From contig BOXR01000004.1 in NCBI GenBank assembly GCA_019651095.1, positions 32,964 to 96,963 of the forward strand: a stretch of 64,000 nt of DNA, given 5' to 3'. The translations under genes were made by a program, and so were the position numbers. The notes beneath the pieces were generated by a model. That model saw only the letters and a list, made by a program, of their open reading frames with translations, was not told the DNA's origin and ran no database searches. Shown here in pieces: positions 37,599 to 48,939 of this stretch; position 1 is the stretch's first letter, and the number at the start of each line of letters is the position of its first letter. This DNA is from Ectothiorhodospiraceae bacterium. GTDB lineage: Bacteria; Pseudomonadota; Gammaproteobacteria; GCA-002705445; GCA-002716945.

Positions 37599-39002
37599 AT
37601 GAAACAAACCCTGTACGATAAAATATGGAATGATCACTGCATTTTAGATAATGATGATCACTCATCGCTTATATATATTGATCGCCACTTAATTCATGAG
37701 GTCACCTCTCCGCAAGCATTCGATGGATTGGATATCAAAAAAAGAGATATATGGAATAAAAAATCAATTATGGCAACAACAGACCATAATGTTCCAACTA
37801 TTAATAGAGATCAAGGAATCACCGACCCAGTTTCTAAAATCCAGATAGAGGCTCTTCGGGAAAATTGTAAAAAACATAACATAGAGCTTTATGATTTAGA
37901 TAATCTTAAGCAAGGTATTGTTCATGTAATAGGGCCAGAACTTGGAATGACTCAGCCAGGCATGACTATAGTGTGTGGTGATTCACATACATCAACACAT
38001 GGTGCTCTTGCATCACTCTCATTTGGAATAGGTACAAGTGATGTCGAGCATGTACTTGCTACACAATGCCTTAATCTTACAAAAGAGAAAAACTTTAATA
38101 TAGAAGTAAATGGCGTGCTCCATCCTTACATTACATCAAAGGATTTAATTTTATATATAATTGGAAGTATAGGTACTTCAGGTGGAACAGGATATACAAT
38201 CGAGTACACAGGTGAAACTATATCAGACTTAAGTATAGAATCACGGATGACCATATGTAATATGACAATAGAGGCTGGTGCTAAATCTGGCTTGATGGCT
38301 TTTGATGAGAAAACTCATGATTATTTAAAAGATAGAGAATTTCTACCTTCATCCAAACATTATGACGATGCACTTAAGTATTGGGAAACATTAATAAGTG
38401 ACAGTGGCGTAACATTTGATAGAAAAGAGAAATTCAATGCGAGTGATATTCAACCCCAAGTAACATGGGGCACTTCTCCAGAAATGGTCACATCTGTCGA
38501 TGAATGTATTCCTAGTTCAGATTCAATTGATAATGAGGAAGAATATTTAGATACACTTGCGTATATGGGTCTAGAACCTAAAACTGAAATAAAATCGATT
38601 GATCTTGACAAAATATTCATTGGATCATGCACTAACTCTCGTATAGAGGATTTACGCCAGGCAGCTGAAGTTGTTGAAGGAGAAAAAGTCTCTAGCAAAA
38701 TTAAGCAAGCAATTATTGTTCCAGGTTCGGGGCTTGTAAAAGCACAAGCAGAAAGAGAGGGATTAGATAAAATATTTATGAAAGCTGGTTTTGAGTGGAG
38801 AGACCCTGGATGTTCGATGTGTTTGGGAATGAATGATGACTTTTTACAACCTTACGAGAGATGCGTATCTACATCTAATAGAAACTTTCAAGGCAGACAA
38901 GGCGATAAAGGTAGAACACATCTTGTAAGCCCAGGGATGGCTGCAGTTGCTGCTATAAAAGGTCACTTCTACAATGTTAAGGATTTTATGAATGAAAAGT
39001 AA
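37599..39002 (+). CDS. leuC: 3-isopropylmalate dehydratase large subunit
   Basis: LeuC with LeuD isomerises 2- to 3-isopropylmalate using a 4Fe-4S cluster. The 467-residue aconitase-family protein has [20 protein letters not shown], the cluster cysteines in [14 protein letters not shown] and [11 protein letters not shown], and the C-terminal [14 protein letters not shown]. Length is normal. It overlaps leuD by 11 bases, and the leuC-leuD-leuB-asd run follows the Pseudomonas order. leuA is not present in this window. Intact. Confidence 0.95.
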   Translation: MKQTLYDKIWNDHCILDNDDHSSLIYIDRHLIHEVTSPQAFDGLDIKKRDIWNKKSIMATTDHNVPTINRDQGITDPVSKIQIEALRENCKKHNIELYDLDNLKQGIVHVIGPELGMTQPGMTIVCGDSHTSTHGALASLSFGIGTSDVEHVLATQCLNLTKEKNFNIEVNGVLHPYITSKDLILYIIGSIGTSGGTGYTIEYTGETISDLSIESRMTICNMTIEAGAKSGLMAFDEKTHDYLKDREFLPSSKHYDDALKYWETLISDSGVTFDRKEKFNASDIQPQVTWGTSPEMVTSVDECIPSSDSIDNEEEYLDTLAYMGLEPKTEIKSIDLDKIFIGSCTNSRIEDLRQAAEVVEGEKVSSKIKQAIIVPGSGLVKAQAEREGLDKIFMKAGFEWRDPGCSMCLGMNDDFLQPYERCVSTSNRNFQGRQGDKGRTHLVSPGMAAVAAIKGHFYNVKDFMNEK

Positions 39003-39630
39003 ATCCTATAATGGACAAGTCATTCCAATTAATAGAGATAATGTTGACACGGATTTAATAATTCCAAAACAATATTTGAAATCAATAAAAAAATCTGGAT
39101 TTGGCCCATTTTTATTTGACTCTCTGAGGTATAACGACACTGCAACATTAGATAGCAATGATGAGAGAGAGGAAAACTCTGAATTTATACTCAATAGAGA
39201 ACCATTTAGAAAAGGCAATATTCTTGTTTCAAAAAGTAATTTCGGCTGCGGCTCATCTAGAGAACATGCTGTCTGGGCCATACAAAATTATGGCATTGAT
39301 GTTGTAATCGCAGAAAGTTTTGCAGATATATTCTCGAGGAATAGTTTTAAAAACGGATTATTACTCATTACTCTAGAATCACAAACCATTAATGAAATTA
39401 TAGATTCATCATTATCGTCAAATTCGTATATATTAGATGTTAATCTTGCAGAGGATAAAATTTTACTACCAAATGATAAAACGATAACATTTTCTATATC
39501 GAGATCTTATAAAGATAGAATTATTAATGAACTCGATGATATTGAGCTTACATTAAGAAATAAAGATCAAATAAAAAATTATGAGAATCAAATGAAGCTT
39601 TCCAAGCCATGGTTATTTAATAATGAGTAA
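38992..39630 (+). CDS. leuD: 3-isopropylmalate dehydratase small subunit
   Basis: LeuD is the swivel-domain partner of LeuC. The 212-residue protein shows [20 protein letters not shown], the substrate-binding loop [20 protein letters not shown] and [19 protein letters not shown], all diagnostic. It begins within the last codons of leuC and overlaps leuB by 8 bases, implying translational coupling through the whole leu run. Intact. Confidence 0.95.
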   Translation: MKSKSYNGQVIPINRDNVDTDLIIPKQYLKSIKKSGFGPFLFDSLRYNDTATLDSNDEREENSEFILNREPFRKGNILVSKSNFGCGSSREHAVWAIQNYGIDVVIAESFADIFSRNSFKNGLLLITLESQTINEIIDSSLSSNSYILDVNLAEDKILLPNDKTITFSISRSYKDRIINELDDIELTLRNKDQIKNYENQMKLSKPWLFNNE

Positions 39631-40699
39631 AAAAAATATATTTATTTTTCCTGGGGATGAAATAGGTCCTGAGATTACAACTGAGGCTATAAAAATTATA
39701 GATTTCCTTAATGAATCTAAAATGACGGATATTCATTACGAGTTCGGTGATATAGGAGGTGCTTCTCTTGATAAGTACAACAAACCAATAACGGATGAAA
39801 CTTTAGAAAAAGCACGTAAATCGGATGCAGTTTTACTAGCCTCAGTTGGTACACCCAAGTATGACAATAATACTCGCGAGCTTAAACCTGAGCATGGATT
39901 ACTTGTATTAAGAAAACATCTAAACCTATACATTAATATTAGGCCGATATTTGTGTTCAATACATTGTCAGAGTTCTCATCTCTTAAATCTGAGCTAATC
40001 AATGATTTAGATTTAGTAATAATTAGAGAGCTCATTGGCGACGTTTATTTTGGAGAGCCCAGAGGTTTTAAAGATGTAAATGGAGATAAAGTTGGATACA
40101 ACACTATGCAATATTCCGAATCTGAAGTTCAAAGGATTACAAAATTTGCAATTGATATCGCACTTAAAAGAAACAAACATATTACTTCTGTTGATAAAGC
40201 TAATGTGCTGGAGTGTTCTCAATTATGGAGACAGACTGTTGATAGAATAATGCAAGGTTACAGTAATATTGATTTACAACATATGTATGTTGATAATGCA
40301 GCGATGCAGATTATTAAAAATCCAAAGCAATTTGATGTAATATTAACACCTAATCTATTCGGAGATATTTTATCCGATGCTGCATCAATGCTTACTGGGT
40401 CAATAGGGTTATTGCCATCTGCATCACTATCTGAAACTATAGGAATGTTCGAGCCGATTCATGGCTCTGCGCCAGATATTGCTGGGAAGGGTGTGGTAAA
40501 TCCAATTGCTATGATTTTATCCCTTGCGATGATGTTTGAATATACTTTTGATAGACAAGATTTGGCAAGGATAATAAAAAAATCTGTAGATGATGTATTA
40601 GAGTCTGGATACTTTACAAAAGATTTATCTCAAAATGATTATATTACAACAAACGAGATGGGTGATAAGATTCTAGAGAGTATTAAAAAACTATGTTAA
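39623..40699 (+). CDS. leuB: 3-isopropylmalate dehydrogenase
   Basis: LeuB oxidatively decarboxylates 3-isopropylmalate with NAD. The 358-residue protein has FPGDEIGPEIT near the start, the substrate residues in LNLYINIRPIFVF, RELIGDVYFGEPRGF, SVDKANVLECSQLWRQTV, and the metal/NAD segment NLFGDILSDAASMLTGSIGL followed by FEPIHGSAPDIAGKG. It overlaps both leuD and the asd start codon. Intact. Confidence 0.95.
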   Translation: MSKKNIFIFPGDEIGPEITTEAIKIIDFLNESKMTDIHYEFGDIGGASLDKYNKPITDETLEKARKSDAVLLASVGTPKYDNNTRELKPEHGLLVLRKHLNLYINIRPIFVFNTLSEFSSLKSELINDLDLVIIRELIGDVYFGEPRGFKDVNGDKVGYNTMQYSESEVQRITKFAIDIALKRNKHITSVDKANVLECSQLWRQTVDRIMQGYSNIDLQHMYVDNAAMQIIKNPKQFDVILTPNLFGDILSDAASMLTGSIGLLPSASLSETIGMFEPIHGSAPDIAGKGVVNPIAMILSLAMMFEYTFDRQDLARIIKKSVDDVLESGYFTKDLSQNDYITTNEMGDKILESIKKLC

Positions 40700-41720
40700 C
40701 CAAAAAGAGTCATATAATGTAGCTGTAGTAGGAGCAACAGGAATTGTTGGAGAATCCCTCCTTGATATACTTTACTCTAGGCGATTTCCGATAAGCAGTA
40801 TTTATGCTGTAGCTAGTACAAAATCAAAGGGCTCAAAAGCTAAATTTGGAGATCAATTACTGATCGTAGAGTCTCTGGATGAATTTAACTTCACTGACAT
40901 CGATATAGCTTTTTTTAGTGCAGGAAGTTCTGTATCAAAAGAATATGCTACTAAAGCTACTACACAGGGTTGTATTGTAATTGACAACACCTCAGAATTT
41001 AGATACGAGCAAGACATACCTCTTGTAGTACCAGAGGTTAATCCACAAGACATCGATTTGTATAAGCATAAAAATATCATTGCAAATCCGAATTGTTCCA
41101 CGATACAGATGCTTGTTGCACTTAAGCCACTGCATGATACTTTTTGTGTAAAACACATTAATGTTTGCACTTATCAAGCAGTTTCTGGATCTGGTAAAGA
41201 TGGAGTTGAAGAACTTTTACAACAATCATCTGCATATATTGATCAAAGATCGATTGATAAAAAAGTTTACCCTAAACAAATCGCCTTTAACTCAATACCA
41301 TTTGTAGATTGTTTTCTAGAGAACAACTACACAAGAGAAGAAATGAAGATGGTATGGGAGACACATAAAATTCTTGATGAGAATATAAGTGTTAATCCTA
41401 CCGCAGTAAGAGTGCCTGTGTTGGTTGGACATGCAGAGAGCATATATATTGAAACTGAGAAGGAGATAGATATTGAATTAGCAAAAAACTGCTTAAATGA
41501 GTTTGCAGGAATATCAGTCATAGATGATGTTCAAGAAGTCGATTTTCCAACTTCTTTTGAGCATGGTCATGGAACTGATGATGTCTATGTTGGCAGGATT
41601 AGAAAGGGACTTAGTAAAAATAACTCTTTAAATTTATGGGTAGTTGCTGATAATGTAAGAAAAGGTGCTGCGTTAAACAGTATCCAAATTGCTGAAAATT
41701 TGGTTGGGAGTGAAATGTGA
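40693..41720 (+). CDS. asd: Aspartate-semialdehyde dehydrogenase, one frameshift
   Basis: Asd reduces aspartyl phosphate to the semialdehyde, the branch to lysine, threonine, methionine and diaminopimelate. The NADP-binding start reads YNVAVVGATGIVGESLLDIL; the catalytic cysteine lies in ANPNCSTIQMLVALKPL; further marks are QAVSGSGKDGVEEL and VGRIRKGLSKNNSLNLWVVA then DNVRKGAALN. ATG 40693, inside the end of leuB, starts the gene, but one base is missing from the AAAAAG run at 40702-40706; correcting it gives MLTKKESYNVAVVG. About 342 residues. Its 3' end overlaps the next gene by 4 bases. Confidence 0.92.
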
Positions 41721-42494
41721 GATTATTTATATTTATAATAATTCTATTATCAATCGTAGTAGTATTGGAATCTCAAGCGGTGATACCAGAGTCACCTTAT
41801 AGTCTTCTTGGCGCACTAAGTACGGCTGGAGAGTTCATAAAATCATTAAATATTCATAGTTACTATCTTATCATCCCTGACATTACAATAACTCTAGAAG
41901 GAATACTTACTACATTGCTTATTCTTTTTGTGATCGGATTTATTCTAGAGCGATTTAAAACACTGGAACAGAATAATTATGTTTTAACAAAGCAACTTCA
42001 AAGATTAAGTCAAAAGATATCCGATATGAATAAAGATTTAAATAGCAATAACGAAAACAGATTCTAAAGAGATGAAATGCAACGCATTGCAAAGGAAATT
42101 AGAGATTTCTTCTACATTAGCCCAATCTGTAACAAATAATCATACAACTCCTGTACGTTCAAAAAAAATAAGAAGAGTTTCAGCTGAAAGTTCAATCGGC
42201 AAAGATGAATCAGAAGAGGTTGCTAGTGTACCAGAAACAATCAATGATCAGACTAATTCTCTAGTAGAACCTCCTGCTGTTTTAGATTCTGAACCAAGTG
42301 AAATTCAGGAGTCGCACAAAACAGATGAACAAATCAATAATGATGATGACAACCTATCTAATATTGATCTAGCTAGAGCGCTTATAGAAAGTGGAGAGAG
42401 AGAAAAAGCAAAAGAAATTATTCTAAATATAATCAAAACTGGATCAGCTGATCAAGCTCACGAGGCAAGAATTCTTAATTTACAAATAAGTTGA
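41717..42494 (+). CDS. Reduced FimV-like protein (membrane segment, coiled coil, FimV C-terminal motif), probably frameshifted
   Basis: Two adjacent reading frames (41717-42067 and 42072-42494) look like one gene with an indel near 42065. The first part has a signal-like N-terminus, a second membrane helix (about residues 60-80) and a short coiled coil (KQLQRLSQKISDMNK). The second part is acidic and Ser/Pro-rich, ending in DLARALIESGEREKAKEI and EARILNLQIS, which resembles the FimV C-terminal domain (DLARAYIEMGD-type). It sits between asd and truA, where FimV lies in Pseudomonas, but is about 260 residues instead of about 900 and lacks a LysM domain. Two separate small genes are the alternative. 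Confidence 0.6.
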
Positions 42495-43276
42495 TGAGAA
42501 TAGCTCTATCTGTTGAGTATATTGGAAATAAATATTTTGGATGGCAGCAACAAAACCATTCATCAACAAATACTGTTCAATACTTTGTTGATAAGTCACT
42601 ATCTAAAATCGCTGATCATAAAATAAAGACTATTTGCTCAGGGAGAACAGATACAGGCGTGAATGCTTTGAATCAAATAGTTCACTTCGATACTACTTCA
42701 AAACGATCAGATAAAAACTGGATAGATGGTGCTAATTCTAATTTACCAGATGATATTAGAGTCAAGAGGATATATAGAGTTGATAACGATTTCCATGCAA
42801 GATTTCTTGCTACTAAAAGAACTTACAAATATTTCATAAATACGAATATCAAGAGCACGATATTCAATAATGCTTATACTTGGGTTGTTGGTGATAAGCT
42901 ATCATTTTCATCTATGCAACTTTCGATGAAATACTTAAAGGGCGTACATGATTTTTCAAGTTTTAGATCCTCTGGTTGTCAGGCAAGTAATCCTGTAAGA
43001 AATGTTAGTGATGTCTCCCTAGTAAAGAATAAGGGTGTAATAGTTTTTTCAATTACCGCAAACGCTTTCTTGTATCACATGGTAAGAAATATTGCTGGTA
43101 CATTGGTAGATATTGGTTTAAAAAAAATCAGACCCAAAGATTTACATATAATCATTAGTAAAAAAAATAGAAAATACTGTAGCAAGATGGCTCCACCTAA
43201 TGCCTTGTTTTTATGGCGTGTATCATATCCACAGAAATACAAAATTAGTTATAATACCGAATCTATCTTGTTGTAA
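42494..43276 (+). CDS. truA: tRNA pseudouridine(38-40) synthase TruA
   Basis: TruA modifies uridines 38-40 in the anticodon arm. The catalytic aspartate lies in CSGRTDTGVNALNQIVHFDT; YIGNKYFGWQQQ at the start, LATKRTYKYFINT, HDFSSFRSSGCQASNPVR and ANAFLYHMVRNIAGTLVDIG are all conserved. About 260 residues, the normal length. ATG 42494 shares a base with the preceding stop and is preferred over the TTG at 42491. Intact; trpF follows after 9 bases. Confidence 0.95.
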   Translation: MRIALSVEYIGNKYFGWQQQNHSSTNTVQYFVDKSLSKIADHKIKTICSGRTDTGVNALNQIVHFDTTSKRSDKNWIDGANSNLPDDIRVKRIYRVDNDFHARFLATKRTYKYFINTNIKSTIFNNAYTWVVGDKLSFSSMQLSMKYLKGVHDFSSFRSSGCQASNPVRNVSDVSLVKNKGVIVFSITANAFLYHMVRNIAGTLVDIGLKKIRPKDLHIIISKKNRKYCSKMAPPNALFLWRVSYPQKYKISYNTESILL

Positions 43277-43285
43277 GATACAACT

Positions 43286-43903
43286 ATGAAAACCTCTATC
43301 AAACTCTGTGGCTTCAAAAATATTGATGATATTATTTTTGCAACATCTCTAGATATTAATTATCTTGGTATGATTTTTGTAGAAAATCTTCCCAGATCGA
43401 TTGATATAGATACTGCTATTCAAGCCACAACAATTTGTAAAGAGAAGAACATAAAATCTGTTGGAGTTTTCTTGAATCAAAATACTGATACAGTAGATAA
43501 AATTCTCAGTAAAGTTGATCTTGACGTACTTCAGCTTCATGGGACAGAGGACATTACTGATTATAGAATATTTAAAAAAGATATTATAAAAACCTTACAT
43601 GTCACAAAAGATTCAGCATTTATGAGTGAAAATCTTGATTTTGAAAATACAGATTTCTTGCTTGATGCCTCGAGTGAAAATTTACAGGGAGGTTCTGGGA
43701 AGTGTTTTGATTGGAATATTTTGAATGATGTCCCTGTAGATAAGTTATTCATTGCCGGAGGACTGAAACCTGATAATATATTAGACTTACTCAGTAAATA
43801 TACACCTAAGTGTGTTGATGTGAGTAGTGGTATCGAAAATAAAATAGGCCATAAAGACCATAATCTAATGAGTGATTTTGTGGATAAAATTAGAGCATAT
43901 TAA
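43286..43903 (+). CDS. trpF: Phosphoribosylanthranilate isomerase
   Basis: TrpF performs the Amadori rearrangement in tryptophan synthesis. The 205-residue TIM barrel has the catalytic cysteine in [45 protein letters not shown] and the C-terminal phosphate site [11 protein letters not shown] then VDVSSGIE. It lies between truA and trpB and ends one base into the trpB start codon. Intact. Confidence 0.95.
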   Translation: MKTSIKLCGFKNIDDIIFATSLDINYLGMIFVENLPRSIDIDTAIQATTICKEKNIKSVGVFLNQNTDTVDKILSKVDLDVLQLHGTEDITDYRIFKKDIIKTLHVTKDSAFMSENLDFENTDFLLDASSENLQGGSGKCFDWNILNDVPVDKLFIAGGLKPDNILDLLSKYTPKCVDVSSGIENKIGHKDHNLMSDFVDKIRAY

Positions 43904-45108
43904 TGAAGAGAAAAATTAACCTAAAAAACTATCCCAGCAAGTCTGGTCATTTTGACTCATTTGGTGGCGTTTATGTCTCAGAAACCCTAATACACCCACT
44001 TAGGGAGTTGTTCAGTGCTTATAAAAAATATGCTACATCCACATCATTTAAAAAAACCTTAAATAGTCAATTAAAAGACTACGTTGGAAGACCTACACCG
44101 ATCTATTATGCTGAATCACTCAGTAAACAACTAGGAAGTTCTCACATTTATCTCAAAAGAGAGGATCTCAATCATACCGGCGCGCACAAGATAAATAACG
44201 CTCTTGGACAAGCTTTACTTGCAAAAAAAATGGGTAAGACGAGAATTATCGCTGAAACAGGTGCTGGTCAGCATGGTGTAGCGACTGCGACTGCATGCGC
44301 GCGATTAAATTTGAAGTGCGTGGTATACATGGGGGAAGAGGATATTAACAGACAATCTGTAAACGTATACAGAATGAAACTTCTTGGTGCTGAAGTAGTC
44401 TCTGTTGACTCGGGCACAAAGACTTTAAAAGATGCTCTTAATGAGGCTCTTAGAGATTGGGTAACGAATGTAGACGATACACACTACATTATAGGATCTG
44501 TTGCTGGACCTCATCCATACCCTATGATTGTAAGAGATTTTCAATCTGTAATAGGGTATGAAGCTAGAAATCAATTTAAAAAAGAATACAAATGCCTTCC
44601 TGATTATCTCGTTGCTTGTGTTGGTGGCGGATCCAATGCAATAGGCCTTTTTCATCCTTTTTTAAATGACAAAGTCAAAATCGTAGGAGTAGAGGCAGGT
44701 GGTTCTGGAATTAAATCTGGAAAACATGCTGCACCGTTGAGCGCAGGTTCACCAGGAGTTCTACATGGCAATAGAACATACATCATGGAAGATGAAAATG
44801 GTCAAATCAAGAATACTCATTCGATATCAGCTGGACTAGATTATCCAGGGGTTGGTCCTGAGCATTCTTGGCTCAAAGATTTAAAACGAGTTGAGTACAC
44901 TGCGGTTACGGATGATGAGGCATTAGACGCTTTTTTCACACTCACTCAGAAAGAAGGTATTATACCGGCACTTGAAACAGCACATGCTTTGGCATATGCA
45001 TTTCAACTTGCAAAAAAACTTAAAAATAAAAAAATCCTCCTCAATTTATCTGGCCGTGGGGATAAGGATATTGATACGATTGCAAAACTGAAAAACATTA
45101 AGCTATGA
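43903..45108 (+). CDS. trpB: Tryptophan synthase beta chain
   Basis: TrpB condenses indole with serine on PLP. The 401-residue protein has [14 protein letters not shown], the PLP lysine in [53 protein letters not shown], the phosphate-binding [15 protein letters not shown] and [10 protein letters not shown] at the end. It starts at the trpF stop and overlaps trpA by 4 bases (ATGA). Intact, in contrast to trpA. Confidence 0.96.
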   Translation: MKRKINLKNYPSKSGHFDSFGGVYVSETLIHPLRELFSAYKKYATSTSFKKTLNSQLKDYVGRPTPIYYAESLSKQLGSSHIYLKREDLNHTGAHKINNALGQALLAKKMGKTRIIAETGAGQHGVATATACARLNLKCVVYMGEEDINRQSVNVYRMKLLGAEVVSVDSGTKTLKDALNEALRDWVTNVDDTHYIIGSVAGPHPYPMIVRDFQSVIGYEARNQFKKEYKCLPDYLVACVGGGSNAIGLFHPFLNDKVKIVGVEAGGSGIKSGKHAAPLSAGSPGVLHGNRTYIMEDENGQIKNTHSISAGLDYPGVGPEHSWLKDLKRVEYTAVTDDEALDAFFTLTQKEGIIPALETAHALAYAFQLAKKLKNKKILLNLSGRGDKDIDTIAKLKNIKL

Positions 45109-45905
45109 CCTCCGCATACCAAATATTTTTAACAAAAACAAAAGCAAAAATAAAAAACATTTATTAGTTATTTGGTTTGTGGTGATCCATCAAAAGACAT
45201 TACATTGTCTGCTATGCATACAATGTCTAAATCGGTGTAGATATTATTGAGTTAGGTATTCCTTTTACAGATCCTATAGCAGATGGTCCTACGATTCAAA
45301 AAGTATAGATAGATCTTTAAAAAATAATACTTCATTACATGACGTAATTTCAGTTGTTAAGGAATTTAGAAAAGATAACAACGATACAGCCGTTGTGTTA
45401 ATGGGCTATATGAATCCTGTGCACAAAATGGGCATTGATAAATTTGCAAAACAAATTAATGATACTGGCGTTGACGGAGTTTTAATTGTTGATTCACCAC
45501 CAGAAGAATCGTAATGTTAAATAAATATCTTACGAAGTATAAAAATCACACATCTATCTTGCATCGCCAACAACTACAGATCAGAGGATGAAAAATATTT
45601 CTAAGATGTCATCTGGTTATGTCTATTATGTAACTATCAAAGGAATAACAGGATCACAGTTGTCCAATGTGAGCAGTATCCGGAAGAATGTGAATAAAAT
45701 TAAGAAATATTCTAATAATAATTTACCAGTTGCAGTAGGATTTGGCATTAAAGATAGTAGTTCTGCACAAAAAATGGCAGCATTCTCAGACGGTATAATA
45801 ATTGGAAGTTCTATAGTAGAATTGATACATAAATATTCAAATAATGAAAAAAAAATGAATAGTAAGCTTTCCACTTATATATCATCAATTTCAAATGTGA
45901 TCTAA
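45105..45905 (+). CDS. trpA: Tryptophan synthase alpha chain, multiply frameshifted
   Basis: TrpA releases indole from indole-3-glycerol phosphate and channels it to TrpB. The span is full length (about 267 residues) but the reading changes frame at least four times. Recoverable pieces in order: LVICGDP-like region, [71 protein letters not shown], [16 protein letters not shown] and [18 protein letters not shown]. The only clean long frame is 45588-45905. It overlaps trpB by 4 and accD by 1 base. The dense errors continue into accD, suggesting a poorly sequenced stretch. Confidence 0.85.
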
Positions 45906-46767
45906 TGAGCTGGCTGGATAAAATCTTACCATCAAGAATCAGAGCAACCAAGGATGAGAAAGGCTCTGTCCCTGAGGGTTTATGGCACAAATGTTCTAAC
46001 TGTGGAGCAGTTTTATACACGGCTGAGTTTGATAAAAATAAACACGTTTGTCCGAAATGCAATCATCATGAAAGAATATCAGCGAGAAAACGTATAAGCA
46101 TTTTTCTTGATCAGGGTGAACACAAAGAGATGTTTAACGATCTATCACCGAAAGATATGCTTAAATTTAAAGATAAACAAAAATATCAGGATAAATTTGA
46201 GCAAACACAAAATAAGACTGGCGAGAAAGATGCATTCTAGTTTTTACAGGAAATCTAAAAAAATACCTATTGTTGTCTGCGCATTTGAATATTCTTTCTT
46301 TGGTGGATCTATGGGATCGGTTGTGGGAGAGAAGTTTAATAGAGCTGTAAACTTAGCTATCGAACTCAGAAGGCCCTTAGTTTGTTTTTCAGCAAGTGGT
46401 GGGGCTCGCATGCAAGAATCACTTTTCTCATTATTTCAAATGTCTAAAACAGTGCTGCGCTTGCAAAATTATCTGAAGAAGCCATTCCATATATTTCTGT
46501 TCTAACGGACCCAACATGGGAGGAGTATCGCTAGTCTAGCCGTTTTAGGAGATATTAATATTGCTGAACCTAATGCTCTCATTGGTTTCGCAGGTCCAAG
46601 AGTAATCGAACAAACAGTGAGGGAGAAGTTACCCGAGGGTTTTCAAAGGAGCGAATTTCTCCAAGAGCATGGCACTATCAGATATGATAGTTGAAAGGAA
46701 GGACCAGCCAGAAAAAATAGCAAATATTATCGAAATGCTTGGTTTCAGTGATCATGCGAAAATTTAA
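45905..46767 (+). CDS. accD: Acetyl-CoA carboxylase carboxyltransferase subunit beta, multiply frameshifted
   Basis: AccD with AccA transfers carboxyl from biotin to acetyl-CoA, the first step of fatty acid synthesis. The N-terminal zinc finger is intact (Cys30, Cys33, Cys49, Cys52 in HKCSNCGAV and HVCPKCNHH). The crotonase-like domain follows in shifting frames: [78 protein letters not shown] and the terminal [10 protein letters not shown] with TAA at 46765-46767. At least four indels between 46240 and 46690 are needed. It overlaps folC by 14 bases. Confidence 0.88.
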
Positions 46768-48045
46768 TACAGTCGATGAGTGGCTTGATTGGCAACAGAC
46801 TGTTCATCCTTTAAATATAGATTTCAAGTTAGAGAGAATACTAAGTGTATATAAAAAACTTAATATATCTAAAATAGCAAATAAAATAATTACTGTTGCT
46901 GGAACTAACGGCAAAGGTTCAACGGTTTCATTTTTGGAATCTGTACTTAATGAAAAAAAATATCATGTTGGAACTTTCACTTCTCCACATATTCTTAGAT
47001 ATAACGAAAGATAAAAATAAATGGTATAGAAATAGACGATGAATCTCTGTTAGAAACATTTGAGATGATTGATGAAATAAGAGGAGATACAACTCTTACC
47101 TATTTTGAGTTTGCAACATTATCTGCCTTTTATTTATTCAGCAAATCAAATTTAGATGTAGCTGTTTTAGAGGTTGGATTAGGAGGAAGATTAGATGCTA
47201 CGAATATTGTTGATTCGGACATCTCAATTATAACCTCAATTGGTATAGATCACACTGAATTCCTGGGAAATACGATCGATAGTATAGCACTCGAGAAAGC
47301 TGGTGTGATGCGCCCTTTCAAAACATGTATTTATGCTCAAGAAAAACCACCAGCAGCTTTACTAAAATATGCGAAAAATAAATCTGTCAACTTGTTGATA
47401 CATAATAATGACTACCGAGTAAATCTAGGCAGCTCTAATTGGAGTTTGAAATCTAAACATAATTCTATAAATGAAATTCCTAACCTCAAAATGATTGGTG
47501 ACTACCAGTATAACTACGCAGCAGCATCACTCTTAGCTCTAGATGCAATACTACCAGAATGTTTAGAAGACCATGATGTCATAAAGAAAGCCTTGTCCGA
47601 GACAGAGATATCTGGGAGGTTTCAGTACTTATCAAAATCACCTGATATAATTTTAGATGTTGCTCATAATGAGGATGCCGCAAGAAGTCTCTCCGATAAT
47701 ATTAAGAAAATTGGGTATGATAAAATAATAGTAGTACTCGGAGTTCTTGCTGATAAAGATGTTTATAGTATTGTTGAGCCTTTCTCGTCTCTTGTTGACC
47801 ATTGGTATATTGGAACTATTAATAGTGAGAGAGGGATGAACTCAGATGAAATTAAATTTCGAATTAACTCAATCTATAAAAATAAACTATCGATTGGAAC
47901 ATATGCGTCAGTCACTTCAGCATTTAATGCAGCTAAATACGATCAAATGAAAGATTCTTTACTACTAGTTTATGGGTCTTTTTATACTGTCTCTGAGGCA
48001 CTAAAAGCACATCTGTTGGAGCACAAGAAGGATAATGCAATATAA
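46754..48045 (+). CDS. folC: Dihydrofolate synthase/folylpolyglutamate synthase, one frameshift
   Basis: FolC adds glutamate to dihydropteroate and then to folates. [19 protein letters not shown] begins at ATG 46754; the P-loop is VAGTNGKGSTVSFLE; SPHILRYNER is interrupted at 47014 and continues KINGIEIDDESLLE after one indel near 47013; then LTYFEFATLSAFYLF, VLEVGLGGRLDATNIVDSD, GIDHTEFLGNTI and the C-terminal Mur-ligase domain with DVAHNEDAARSL. Joined length is about 430 residues. The order accD-folC-dedD-cvpA-purF is classical for gammaproteobacteria. Confidence 0.93.
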
Positions 48046-48439
48046 ATTTGTCATAGCCTTTGTACTTATAATATATATATTTTCTGGCTATATAACTGAG
48101 GATATCAAGAATCCTATTGAGAATTATTCAAAAAATTTACAAGAAGAAATATATATTGATGAAAGCGAGATTAAAGTCTTTGAAACAGAACCTGTCGATA
48201 ATATTTCTGTCACTGAAAATAAGGTAGAGGCGTGGATAATCGAGATAGAATACAATGAAAAAAATATTGATGACATTAAAAATTTACTACTAAAAAGTGG
48301 TTACAAATTAGGGATCAATAAATCCAAGATGATATATACTATAGGACCATTTGCTGATATATCCCATGCTAAAGAGGAATCAAGTAAGCTGACTAAGGTT
48401 TTAGGTATTGATAATAAAATTTCTAGCTTTGTTTTCTAA
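48035..48439 (+). CDS. dedD: SPOR-domain protein, DedD-like
   Basis: The 134-residue protein has an N-terminal membrane helix (FVIAFVLIIYIFSGYI), a short acidic linker, and a C-terminal domain of about 70 residues matching the SPOR fold (AWIIEIEYN, LLLKSGYKLGI, MIYTIGPFADISHAKEES). SPOR domains bind denuded septal peptidoglycan and DedD assists division. The linker is much shorter than in E. coli DedD. Assignment leans on position between folC and cvpA. It overlaps folC by 11 bases and ends one base into cvpA. Confidence 0.75.
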   Translation: MQYKFVIAFVLIIYIFSGYITEDIKNPIENYSKNLQEEIYIDESEIKVFETEPVDNISVTENKVEAWIIEIEYNEKNIDDIKNLLLKSGYKLGINKSKMIYTIGPFADISHAKEESSKLTKVLGIDNKISSFVF

Positions 48440-48924
48440 TGGTTGTAATTGATTATATATTTATTTTTTTTACAGTTACGATTTCATTAATGGGTATGCT
48501 GAGAGGTTTTGTAAGTCAACTTTTTTCCCTTATATCCTGGTCTATTTTTGTTTATATATTATTTTACCATTTGGAGTATTTCACTGATATTGTATCTTCA
48601 CAAATATCACTCGATTACAATTATATCAGAATAATTACTGTCAGCTTATTAACTATATTCACTATCATATTTATCTTTATTTTAAATTTGACTATTTCAA
48701 AATTGATTGCAGCCACACTTTTTCAAAACTCTAATAAAGTTGCAGGGCTTCTTATGTCCTTAATCAAATCACAAATATATATTTTTGTTTTTATTCTTAT
48801 CTTACTGGATACCTCATTTCATGAATCTATTTTCGATGATTCTTATTTTGTTCCTTATTATGTTAAATTAGTCGAATATATCTCTAATTATGAAGATTCT
48901 CTCTTTAATAGTTTACAAATATAA
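48439..48924 (+). CDS. cvpA: CvpA family membrane protein
   Basis: The 161-residue CvpA-family protein has four predicted membrane helices (about 2-20, 26-44, 62-86, 99-121) and the conserved turn MGMLRGFVSQLFSLISW near the N-terminus. CvpA was first linked to colicin V export and more recently to envelope stress and bile resistance; its molecular role is not settled. It lies in the usual dedD-cvpA-purF order. Intact. Confidence 0.88.
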   Translation: MVVIDYIFIFFTVTISLMGMLRGFVSQLFSLISWSIFVYILFYHLEYFTDIVSSQISLDYNYIRIITVSLLTIFTIIFIFILNLTISKLIAATLFQNSNKVAGLLMSLIKSQIYIFVFILILLDTSFHESIFDDSYFVPYYVKLVEYISNYEDSLFNSLQI

Positions 48925-48925
48925 A

Positions 48926-48931
48926 TATAAT
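48926..48931 (+). promoter_or_regulatory. -10 box for purF
   Basis: A perfect TATAAT (48926-48931) begins 2 bases after the cvpA stop and ends 9 bases before the purF ATG (48940), predicting a start site only one or two bases upstream of the codon. purF might therefore have its own promoter in addition to read-through from cvpA. Confidence 0.35.
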
Positions 48932-48939
48932 GTGCATAT

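Noticed and set aside
44425..44655. Minus-strand frame inside trpB
   Set aside because: Antisense shadow of an intact, highly conserved gene.
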